Shown here piece by piece: positions 1 to 7,213 of a DNA stretch of 17,001 bases. The stretch comes from Nitrospiraceae bacterium UBA6898 (lineage in GTDB: Bacteria; Nitrospirota; Thermodesulfovibrionia; Thermodesulfovibrionales; UBA6898). Made by a program: the position numbers and the translations under genes. The stretch is taken from positions 20,091 to 37,091 of the forward strand of contig DKBO01000257.1 of assembly GCA_002448975.1 (NCBI GenBank), in the 5' to 3' direction. Position 1 is the stretch's first letter; every line of letters starts with the position of its first letter. The notes under the pieces are model-generated. The model ran no database searches and was not told where the DNA came from. It saw nothing but the letters and a program-made list of their open reading frames with translations.

Positions 1-229
1 AAAAAAGCAATGTCAAATTAAGTTAAGTTAATACTATAAAATTATTATAAACTCTGCAGTTAGCATGCTCCCAAGACCCCTTTCATGCCATGAGCCATCA
101 CGATTGATCTGCACCTGTTTTAAAGTTCAAAGCGCTTGATTATGGGAATGCTGTCCAATAAACAGGTAAACGCCGCAAAACTTTATTATAATAATGTCCT
201 GAATTTCTCCATGACAGGAAGGGCAGGCA
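1..229. other. AT-rich region upstream of pyrE
   Basis: I see no gene in this stretch. The first 60 bases are strongly AT-rich, with a short TTAAG tandem around 17-30 and two TATAAA-like hexamers near 36-52. A perfect 8-bp inverted repeat, ACCTGTTT (113-120) and AAACAGGT (160-167), encloses 39 bases; an 8-bp match over this distance can arise by chance. A TTGACA hexamer lies on the minus strand at 16-11 facing out of the window, so a divergent gene may start to the left, but its -10 would be outside the sequence. Confidence 0.4.
187..192 (+). promoter_or_regulatory. Candidate -10 hexamer of the pyrE promoter
   Basis: A perfect TATAAT lies 37 bases before the pyrE start codon. No convincing -35 hexamer is present at 16-18 bp spacing (the bases around 164-170 read aggtaaa), so this is a weak promoter call based on the -10 alone. 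Transcription would start near 199 and give a leader of about 30 bases, too short for a classical pyrE attenuator. Confidence 0.35.
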
Positions 230-793
230 ATGAAAGACAGACTTATCCGACTTATCCTTGAAAAGGCGTTCAAATTCAGCGAGGAACCGATGTTCCGGCT
301 TGTCTCGGGTCGTATGAGCAACTATTATTTCAACTGCAAGACCGTCACGCTCCATCCTGAGGGAATGTATCTCATCGGCAATATCATCTTCGATATGATC
401 AATGGTGCTGGAATAGCGGGTATTGGCGGGCTAACCCTTGGAGCTGATCCAATAGCCGATGCTGTTGCCTACACATCCTATCTGAAAAACAGCCCGATAG
501 AAGCCTTTGTGGTGAGAAAGACCGCCAAGGCTCATGGCACCATGCAGTGGATAGAGGGAAACGTAACAACAGGGGGTAAGATCGCGATCGTCGATGACGT
601 CATCACGACCGGCAAGTCAACGATCGAGGCCATAACCAAGGCTAAGGAGGGGGGACTCGATATCGTAAAGGTCATTGCCCTCGTGGACAGGCAGGAGGGA
701 GGGAAGGAAAATATCGAGGCGCTCGGCCATGCCGTAGAGACGGTTGTGACCAGGGAAGAGGTCATGGCCCTCTACCGCGCTATGCATCCCTGA
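230..793 (+). CDS. pyrE: Orotate phosphoribosyltransferase
   Basis: This cytoplasmic enzyme condenses orotate with PRPP to form orotidine 5'-monophosphate, the fifth step of de novo pyrimidine synthesis. The 187-residue protein has the family's N-terminal SGRMSNYYFNCK segment, a VRKTAKAHGT segment corresponding to the flexible catalytic loop, and the PRPP-binding motif IAIVDDVITTGKS with the acidic pair at D122/D123. Its length is on the short side of normal for PyrE. The ATG is preceded by a GGAAGG Shine-Dalgarno-like sequence about 8 bases upstream. The gene is alone on the + strand here. Its last 14 bases overlap the 3' end of the convergent glnE gene, leaving no room for a terminator between them. 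The family assignment is firm; the regulation is unknown. Confidence 0.95.
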   Translation: MKDRLIRLILEKAFKFSEEPMFRLVSGRMSNYYFNCKTVTLHPEGMYLIGNIIFDMINGAGIAGIGGLTLGADPIADAVAYTSYLKNSPIEAFVVRKTAKAHGTMQWIEGNVTTGGKIAIVDDVITTGKSTIEAITKAKEGGLDIVKVIALVDRQEGGKENIEALGHAVETVVTREEVMALYRAMHP

Positions 794-3596
794 GATATTT
801 TTCAGCCAGGTTCGCAATTGCGGTTCTCATCTTCTCAAGCCTTACCGTGAGCTCCTCCGGGTTTTCGCACCCCATGAACTCTGAGGCGCTCCTCAGGCTT
901 TCCTCATCTTTTTTCAGCACGCTTTCTCCTCTCAATCTGAGAAGACTCTCCAGGGTGCGCAGGAAAAGGTACGTTTCTTTCATCATGCCGGCCTCTGTTT
1001 CACTGATAATCCCTGAAGCAGAAAGCCGATGAACCGCGGCTACCGTACTCTGAACCAGAAGGTTCCGGCGGTCCCTGCAGTTCCTGAGCTGGAGATACTG
1101 GACCGTAAACTCAATATCCTCGATGCCCCCTGAACCGAGCTTGATATCATATCCCTCAGATTCTTTAGCGAGTTCGCGCATGATACGCTCTCTCATCTGC
1201 CTGACATCAGAAGCAGTTATCCTGCTTCCCTGGAGCGGCAGAATGTCCCATGCCATCTGCATGAACCGGCAGCCGGTCCTGAAATCGCCCGCTACCGGCC
1301 TCGCCTTGAGCAAGGCCTGGAATTCCCAGAACGCAGCGGCCTCTGCATAGTATTTTTTGAATGCCTCAACCGACGATACCAACGGCCCTTTTGATCCCTC
1401 GGGTCTGAGCCGTGTGTCCACGCTATAGGCTGCGCCGTCCCGCGTATAGGATATAAGCAGTCTGAGAAGCTTTTCCCCTGCCTTCGTCTGCTCCAGTCTT
1501 ACATCGCTTCCGGCCACAAATATCAGGTCAAGGTCAGAACTGAAGGTAATCTCCCTTCCCCCCAGTTTGCCAAAGCTTATGACCGCGACATTGCCCACTC
1601 CAGCGGCAGCGTGATCCATGGCAGCGGAAAGGACGGCCTCGGCAGTCCTGCTTAATGCCTTGGTCGCCCTGAGCACGTCAATCCGCTTCTGAAGAAAGAG
1701 AAGACCAATCCTGATCTCTTCCATCTGCTTCAGCAACCTTACGCCATCACCGATCGAACGACCTTCTGCAAGTGAATCGCTGATCTCTTTTTTCAGTGTC
1801 CGGAAGTTCTTCCTCAGTACTTCCTGCCAACCGAGCATCTCCAGATACTGCGGCCTGGCGATGAGCATCTTCGTCAGATAGCTGCTTTGGGAAAAGACAT
1901 AGACGATCAGATCGATAAGCAAACGGTTCTTGCTGAAGACCTCAAGGTACGACTCATTGGTACTGAGGAGCGCAGCGAAGGCCTGAACATGGTTCAGTGC
2001 CATATCAGGACTACCGGACCGGAGTGCACTGTCAACGAAGGAAGGCAGGATCTCGGAAAGGAACCGTCGCCCCCTGAGCGTCTGAAAATTGAATATGCAG
2101 TCCTTTATAGCCCTGATGTTGCGCACGGCCTTGCCGACATCCCTGAGGCGGCTCCGGGAGAGGAACTCCTTCAGTTCCGTATCGCTGAACTCTTCGGCAA
2201 AAAGCGTGTTGCCTTCGGAAGACCCCTCCTTTTTCTCCGCGAAGAGTGAATCATATATCTTTCGTACCTGAGTTCTCCTCCGTTGCAGGTCATCCTGAAA
2301 CTGCTTTTCCGATGCAAACCCCATCTTTTGGCCAAGGGCAAGCAGATCGACCTCTCCCGATGGCAGGGTATGGGTCTGGATGTCATTCACCTGCTGCAAT
2401 CTGTGCTCGAGTGTCCTCAGATAGCGATAATTGTCCGAGAGGATGGCGTAGTCATCCTGTCCGATAAGACCTTTCAGAGAAAGGCGATGCAGGACCTTCA
2501 GCACGCTTCTTTCCCTGAGCAGCGCTTCCCTGCCCGCATAGATGAGCTGCAGGGCCTGCGCAAAAAACTCGATCTCTCTGATTCCTCCGTAGCCCCTTTT
2601 GATATCTCCTTTTTTGAACGCAGCGTCTATCCGTGTCTTGAGTTTGCTGATCTCGTCTATCGAGGTAAAATCGAGATATTTTCTGAAGACAAACGGTCTG
2701 ATCATCTCCATGAAGCTTGTGCCCAGTGACGCATCGCCTGCAACAGGCCGTGCTCGAAGGAGCATTGCCCTTTCCCAGGCCCTTCCCCAGGACTCGTAGT
2801 ACATCTCATATCCCCTGAGGGCAAGCGCAATCGCCCCCCGCTGTCCCTCGGGCCGCAGCCTCAGGTCAACCCGATACGCGAACCCTGCTTCAGTGTTCTG
2901 CGACAGAAATTTCGAAAGTTCCTCTCCGATCTTGCAGAAATATTCATGGTTCGAAATCCTGCCTTTCCGTACGCCCTGAGCTGTGAGCACCCCTGATGTC
3001 TCGCCGATCTCCGTACCATACACATACATAAAATCAACATCAGAGCTGAAGTTCAGCTCCTCCGCTCCCAGCTTGCCCAGTGCTATGACAGCAAACTGGT
3101 CCGCCTCGGGAGTGCCGTATATGCTGCGCACATATCCCCTGACAACGCCCAGTGAACCCTCGATGATCACATCAGCAAGAGCGCTCATCTCAAGCATGAT
3201 ATCCACAAGGTCCACCTTCCTGAGAATGTCTCTGAGCATGATCTTGAGGATCTCCCGAAGCCTCAGCCTGCGGACCGCGTTCATATAAAGAGGCAGCGTA
3301 GTCCGCTCGGGAGAACCTTGTATTGCCGCAAGTTCCTGGTTCAGCGATGAGGCAATCTCCTCTCTGCCGGATGCGTTTTCCATGTCTCCTATCGCCGCAA
3401 AAAGATCTTCAGGATGGATAGTGCTGTAGTTTGCCAGGAACTGGCTGTAGCAGAAGAGCATGGCGACACTCCTGATATTCGCCCGAAGCTCCTCCTCTTG
3501 CGCAGGATTCTCGTCAAGAAAAGAATGCAGATTATTCAGCGCCCGGTCAGGATCAGGGGTTGACGCCGCTGCTTCCCTCACCTCATTATCATTCAT
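780..3596 (-). CDS. glnE: Bifunctional glutamine synthetase adenylyltransferase / adenylyl-removing enzyme
   Basis: GlnE adds AMP to, and phosphorolytically removes it from, a tyrosine of glutamine synthetase, usually under control of PII and glutamine. The 938-residue protein is close to the usual length (about 945 in E. coli). Two nucleotidyltransferase domains are visible. The N-terminal, adenylyl-removing one has GKLGAEELNFSSDVDF with the metal-binding pair D186/D188 and a later VDLRLRPEG. The C-terminal, adenylylating one has GKLGGREITFSSDLDL with D688/D690 and VDTRLRPEGSKG. Both active sites look intact. The start is the first possible ATG after an in-frame TAG 6 bases upstream; there is no good ribosome-binding site, so a GTG six codons in cannot be excluded. 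It follows the permease gene by 69 bases on the same strand with no visible terminator, so it may be co-transcribed with the importer. Confidence 0.95.
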   Translation of the reverse strand: MNDNEVREAAASTPDPDRALNNLHSFLDENPAQEEELRANIRSVAMLFCYSQFLANYSTIHPEDLFAAIGDMENASGREEIASSLNQELAAIQGSPERTTLPLYMNAVRRLRLREILKIMLRDILRKVDLVDIMLEMSALADVIIEGSLGVVRGYVRSIYGTPEADQFAVIALGKLGAEELNFSSDVDFMYVYGTEIGETSGVLTAQGVRKGRISNHEYFCKIGEELSKFLSQNTEAGFAYRVDLRLRPEGQRGAIALALRGYEMYYESWGRAWERAMLLRARPVAGDASLGTSFMEMIRPFVFRKYLDFTSIDEISKLKTRIDAAFKKGDIKRGYGGIREIEFFAQALQLIYAGREALLRERSVLKVLHRLSLKGLIGQDDYAILSDNYRYLRTLEHRLQQVNDIQTHTLPSGEVDLLALGQKMGFASEKQFQDDLQRRRTQVRKIYDSLFAEKKEGSSEGNTLFAEEFSDTELKEFLSRSRLRDVGKAVRNIRAIKDCIFNFQTLRGRRFLSEILPSFVDSALRSGSPDMALNHVQAFAALLSTNESYLEVFSKNRLLIDLIVYVFSQSSYLTKMLIARPQYLEMLGWQEVLRKNFRTLKKEISDSLAEGRSIGDGVRLLKQMEEIRIGLLFLQKRIDVLRATKALSRTAEAVLSAAMDHAAAGVGNVAVISFGKLGGREITFSSDLDLIFVAGSDVRLEQTKAGEKLLRLLISYTRDGAAYSVDTRLRPEGSKGPLVSSVEAFKKYYAEAAAFWEFQALLKARPVAGDFRTGCRFMQMAWDILPLQGSRITASDVRQMRERIMRELAKESEGYDIKLGSGGIEDIEFTVQYLQLRNCRDRRNLLVQSTVAAVHRLSASGIISETEAGMMKETYLFLRTLESLLRLRGESVLKKDEESLRSASEFMGCENPEELTVRLEKMRTAIANLAEKYLRDA

Positions 3597-3665
3597 TAAC
3601 TACATGATACACGATTGCAGACGGGGGATGCATCTGAGGGCGCAGAGAATAATAAGGGAAGCCTG

Positions 3666-4526
3666 CTATCTTCTTTCCGACTCCCGCAAGCGTGGGTCGA
3701 TGGAGTCCCTGATACCCTCTCCGAGAAGATTATAGCCGAGCACGGTAATGAGAATGGCAAAGCCCGGAAAGACGGATAACCACCAGGCTATTTCAATATT
3801 GTCCTTGCCCAGCGTAAGGATGTTCCCCCAGCTCGGCGTAGGAGGCTGGACGCCGATGCCGAGAAAGCTGAGCGCTGACTCTACAAGCACAGCACCAGCA
3901 ATGCCAAGGACTGCGGAGACCAGCACAGGGGCCATGCTGTTTATCATGATGTGCCTGAATATAATACGGAAATCGCTGGCTCCGAGCGCGCGCGCTGCCA
4001 TGACATAGTCCCTCTCTTTCACTGAGAGGAACTCGGCGCGGACAAGCCGGGCTACTCCCATCCAGCCGGTAAGACCAATCACGATCATGATATTCCAGAT
4101 GCTCGGCTCGACAAAAGCTATAACAGCAAGGATGAGGAAAAATGTCGGTATCGTAAGCATGATATCAATAAAACGCATAATGATCCGTTCGATCCAACCG
4201 CCATAGTACCCGGCGACAGCACCGAAGACGATGCCGATGAGCGCTGCAATGCCGACCGCAACAAAACCGACGGCAAGTGATATGCGGGCTCCATAGATCA
4301 TCCTGCTCAAAACGTCCCTCCCGAGGTCGTCAGTCCCGAGGGGGTGACGAATATCAGGTGGCATCAGAATAGAATTTCTGTCAATGTCGTTCGGCTTGTA
4401 CGGGGAAATTACGGGAGCCAGGACTGCAAGCACAAAAAGACAGATCACGATGACACCGCCTGAAACGGCAAGACTGTTCCGACGGAATCTCTCCCAGAAA
4501 AGGCTGCCAAGAGATTCTTTTTTCAT
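3666..4526 (-). CDS. Peptide/nickel-type ABC transporter permease (DppC/OppC family)
   Basis: This is the second inner-membrane permease of a family 5 solute importer. The 286-residue protein has an N-terminal cytoplasmic stretch and transmembrane helix (SLAVSGGVIVICLFVLAVLA), the family's HPLGTDDLGRDVLSRMIYGAR segment (split here as HPLGTDDLGRD then VLSRMIYGAR), and then five more hydrophobic segments. The cytoplasmic EAA-type coupling loop is ERDYVMAARALGASDF, and a C-terminal SALSFLGIGVQPPTPSWG motif follows. Its ATG overlaps the stop of the upstream permease as ATGA (4523-4526) and lacks a strong ribosome-binding site, so it is probably translated by coupling. The substrate (peptide, nickel or other) cannot be read from the sequence. 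Confidence 0.92.
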   Translation of the reverse strand: MKKESLGSLFWERFRRNSLAVSGGVIVICLFVLAVLAPVISPYKPNDIDRNSILMPPDIRHPLGTDDLGRDVLSRMIYGARISLAVGFVAVGIAALIGIVFGAVAGYYGGWIERIIMRFIDIMLTIPTFFLILAVIAFVEPSIWNIMIVIGLTGWMGVARLVRAEFLSVKERDYVMAARALGASDFRIIFRHIMINSMAPVLVSAVLGIAGAVLVESALSFLGIGVQPPTPSWGNILTLGKDNIEIAWWLSVFPGFAILITVLGYNLLGEGIRDSIDPRLRESERR

Positions 4527-5524
4527 TGCCCGGTCCGTATCCTCGGGTCTGCAAGCATATATCCCACGTCCGCGAGAAGATTGCCGAGCAGGGTCAGAAA
4601 AGCACCAATCGTGAGGATAGCCATGATAAGCGGATAGTCACGCGCCATGACACCATTAAAAAAGAGCTGGCCCATACCGGCAATACCGAAAATGTTCTCA
4701 AAGATGACGCTTCCGCCGATGAGACCCGGGACAGAGAGGCCGATTAGGGTTATAAGCGGAAGCAGCGCGTTTCTGAATGCATGGCGATAGATGACCGCTT
4801 TTTCTGAAAGGCCTTTTGCCCTCGCGACCGTAACGTAATCCTGCCGGATAACCTCGAGCATACTGCTCCGCATATACCGTGAATCTGCGGCAAGACTGCC
4901 GAATGCTACCACAAAAAGCGGCAGGACCAGATGCCTGACCCTGTCGATCACTTTGCCCCAAAACGGAAGAGCGTCATAATTCATAGACTTCAGTCCTGAT
5001 ATCGGCAACCAGTCAAGATACACGCCGAAAAGCAGCATAAGAAGCAGAGCCAGCCAGAACGACGGCATGGCAAAGCCGACAAAAACCGTCGTGGTGGTGA
5101 TCTTGTCAAACAGCGTATGCTGGTGCGTTGCCGAGGATATGCCGATCGGTATCGCGATCAGCAGGATAATGATCATCGCCATGAGATTCAGCATAAAGGT
5201 AATGAAGAGCCGCCGCTCCGTGATCGGCTGCTTGGTGTCCCAGATCTTCTGCATGACGGGCCGCCGGTCCATGGAAAAGGATTCGCCAAAATCCAGCCTG
5301 ACGATCCGTTTGAGCCAGAGTCCGTATTGCACCATGACCGGTTTGTCGAGGCCATAGTATTTCTCCAGCCTTTCGCGCGCCTCAGGTGTCATCTTCGGGT
5401 TCATCTCGGAAAGCGCATCCGTCGGCTTGCCGGGTGCGAGATGAATGATAAGGAAAGAAATAAGGGTAATGCCGAAAAGGGTCGGGATCATCTCAAGCAG
5501 ACGTTTTGCGAGATAGGTAAGCAT
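4523..5524 (-). CDS. Peptide/nickel-type ABC transporter permease (DppB/OppB family)
   Basis: This is the first inner-membrane permease of the importer. I chose the start MLTYLAKRLLEMIP at 5524 because it gives the normal DppB N-terminus and overlaps the stop of the binding-protein gene as TGATG; an upstream in-frame start at 5569 would add 15 atypical residues. The resulting 333-residue protein has an N-terminal helix (TLFGITLISFLIIHLAPG), a long periplasmic stretch rich in charged residues, and five further hydrophobic segments. The coupling loop is DYVTVARAKGLSEKAVIYRHA, read as DYVTVARAKG then LSEKAVIYRHA. It ends with the family's GGSVIFENIFGIAGMGQL region. Overlaps on both sides indicate translational coupling and fixed stoichiometry with its neighbours. 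Confidence 0.92.
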   Translation of the reverse strand: MLTYLAKRLLEMIPTLFGITLISFLIIHLAPGKPTDALSEMNPKMTPEARERLEKYYGLDKPVMVQYGLWLKRIVRLDFGESFSMDRRPVMQKIWDTKQPITERRLFITFMLNLMAMIIILLIAIPIGISSATHQHTLFDKITTTTVFVGFAMPSFWLALLLMLLFGVYLDWLPISGLKSMNYDALPFWGKVIDRVRHLVLPLFVVAFGSLAADSRYMRSSMLEVIRQDYVTVARAKGLSEKAVIYRHAFRNALLPLITLIGLSVPGLIGGSVIFENIFGIAGMGQLFFNGVMARDYPLIMAILTIGAFLTLLGNLLADVGYMLADPRIRTGQ

Positions 5525-7167
5525 CACGGCACCATCGTATGCCGCTGAAGGATTTTCGGCACATACCATTTCGGAAGGTTGTAGCTGATGCCGATCGGGG
5601 TCGGTCTGATGCCCCTTATCCGCGCATGCACGATCGGTGTTGCATCAGGAACATAGAGAAAGATGTACGGCACCTCATCCGCAAGGATCTCCTGTATCCT
5701 GAAATATGCCTTCTTTCTCTTTTCGAGGTCGAAGGTTCTCCTCCCTTTTTCAAGGAGTTCGTCAACCTCAGCATTGCTGAAACTGATAAAATTAAGCTCC
5801 TTCTCCTTGGTCTTGGTAGAATGCCAGATATCGAACTGATCCGCATCGAGTCCGATGGACCAGCCGAGAAGCACAGCCTCGAACCGCTTTTTATCAATGA
5901 ACTGGTTGATAAACGTTGACCATTCAACCGTCCGGATATCGACCTTGATGCCGATCTTCTCAAGCCGCCACTGTATGATCGTTGCGGTATTCTTGCGAAG
6001 CGCATTGCCCGCATTCGTCAGGATTGTAAACTGAAATGGTTTCCCGTCCTTGTCAACGATACCGTCTCCGTCAGTGTCCTGCCAGCCGGCCTCTCGAAGG
6101 AGCTGTCTTGCCATCTCCGGATTATACTCATACTTCTTCACATGAGGGTTGTAGGGCCAGGTATTCGGCACATAAGGCCCTGTTGCAGGGCTTCCGAGGC
6201 CGAAAAGTACAACGTCCACGATCTCCTTCTTGTCTATGCCGAATGCTATTGCCTGCCTCACCCTTTTGTCGCTGAACCAGGGATGCTTCTGATTGAATGC
6301 CAGGTGCGTATACTGGAAGGCAGGGAAACGATACTTGCGGTAATTTTCCCTGAAGAATGCGGTGTCCGTCTGCTTGGTATACTGGATCGGCGTCAATCCC
6401 ATCATGTCGATCCCTCCCGTTTTGAGCTCAAGGAACATGGTCGCAGGGTCGGGGATGACCTTATAGATATAGTGATCGATGTACGGTCTGCCCTCAAAAT
6501 AATCTCTATTGGACTCAAGCAGCAGTTCCTGCCCGGACACCCATTTCGATAGCTTGTACGGTCCTAGCCCTATGGGGTCCCTGGTCATGTCGCTCTTGGT
6601 GATGTCCTTGCCTTCGAGCAGGTGCTTTGGCAGGATCACGAGACTGCCCCATGACGTGAGTGCAGGGGCAAACGGTTTATCATAGGTAACACGAAAGGTG
6701 AATCTGTCCAGCACCTCTGCCTTCTTTACCTGCAGGAAGTCCTCTTTATAGGCAGACGGCGTTTTCTCATCAATGATCGTCCTGTAGCCGAACAGCACAT
6801 CGTCAGCCGTGAACTCGGCCCCATCTGTCCATCTCACTCCTTTTCTGAGATGAAACGTGATGACCAACCCGTCTGGTGAGATGTCCCAAAATTCGGCAAG
6901 ATCACCGGTAATGCTCAGGTCCGTATCGTATTTCACCAGCCCGTTGAATATGAGGCCCGAGACAGCATGTGATGCCGAATCGCTGGCAAGCATGGGGATG
7001 AGGTTTGAGGGTTCACCGATGGTGCCTTCAATGATCGCATCACCGTACGCGGGGTTATCATCCCCGTTCTTCACGTCTGAACCAGCAGTTCCGGTATTCC
7101 GCTGTCTGCATCCCGTGATAATGAGGGTCAGCAAAATCAGAGCGGAAAGAAAGACCGTTCTTTTCAT
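5524..7167 (-). CDS. Family 5 extracellular solute-binding lipoprotein of an ABC importer
   Basis: This is the substrate-capturing component of the importer, predicted to be anchored in the membrane by lipid. The 547-residue protein has a lipoprotein signal peptide: K2/R3, a hydrophobic core, then lipobox LIITGC with the lipidated cysteine at residue 20. The mature part shows family 5 features: an N-terminal GEPSNLIPMLASDSASHAV segment, ISPDGLVITFHLRKGVRWTD and FTADDVLFGYRTI, RVRQAIAFGIDKKEIVD in the middle, and a DTDGDGIVDKDGKPF loop common in this family. The family includes DppA-, OppA- and NikA-like proteins; the ligand is unknown. It starts 46 bases after the UvrA-family gene on the same strand, and its ribosome-binding site is weak. 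Its TGA shares a base with the ATG of the next gene. Confidence 0.93.
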   Translation of the reverse strand: MKRTVFLSALILLTLIITGCRQRNTGTAGSDVKNGDDNPAYGDAIIEGTIGEPSNLIPMLASDSASHAVSGLIFNGLVKYDTDLSITGDLAEFWDISPDGLVITFHLRKGVRWTDGAEFTADDVLFGYRTIIDEKTPSAYKEDFLQVKKAEVLDRFTFRVTYDKPFAPALTSWGSLVILPKHLLEGKDITKSDMTRDPIGLGPYKLSKWVSGQELLLESNRDYFEGRPYIDHYIYKVIPDPATMFLELKTGGIDMMGLTPIQYTKQTDTAFFRENYRKYRFPAFQYTHLAFNQKHPWFSDKRVRQAIAFGIDKKEIVDVVLFGLGSPATGPYVPNTWPYNPHVKKYEYNPEMARQLLREAGWQDTDGDGIVDKDGKPFQFTILTNAGNALRKNTATIIQWRLEKIGIKVDIRTVEWSTFINQFIDKKRFEAVLLGWSIGLDADQFDIWHSTKTKEKELNFISFSNAEVDELLEKGRRTFDLEKRKKAYFRIQEILADEVPYIFLYVPDATPIVHARIRGIRPTPIGISYNLPKWYVPKILQRHTMVP

Positions 7168-7213
7168 GGTGACTTAAGAATACTGCACCATTTTCCGATT
7201 TTGCAATGCTGTC

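Noticed and set aside
11..16. TTGACA on the minus strand as an outward promoter
   Set aside because: The matching -10 would be outside the window, so it cannot be tested.
113..167. ACCTGTTT/AAACAGGT inverted repeat upstream of pyrE
   Set aside because: An 8-bp match over 39 bases is expected by chance in a region of this size, and it lies upstream of the likely transcription start.
5525..5569. Longer N-terminus of the first permease
   Set aside because: It overlaps the binding-protein gene by 46 bases; the TGATG-coupled start at 5524 gives the typical DppB start.
6040..6084. Calcium-like DTDGDGIVD loop in the solute-binding protein
   Set aside because: This loop is common in family 5 binding proteins, so it is not unusual here.
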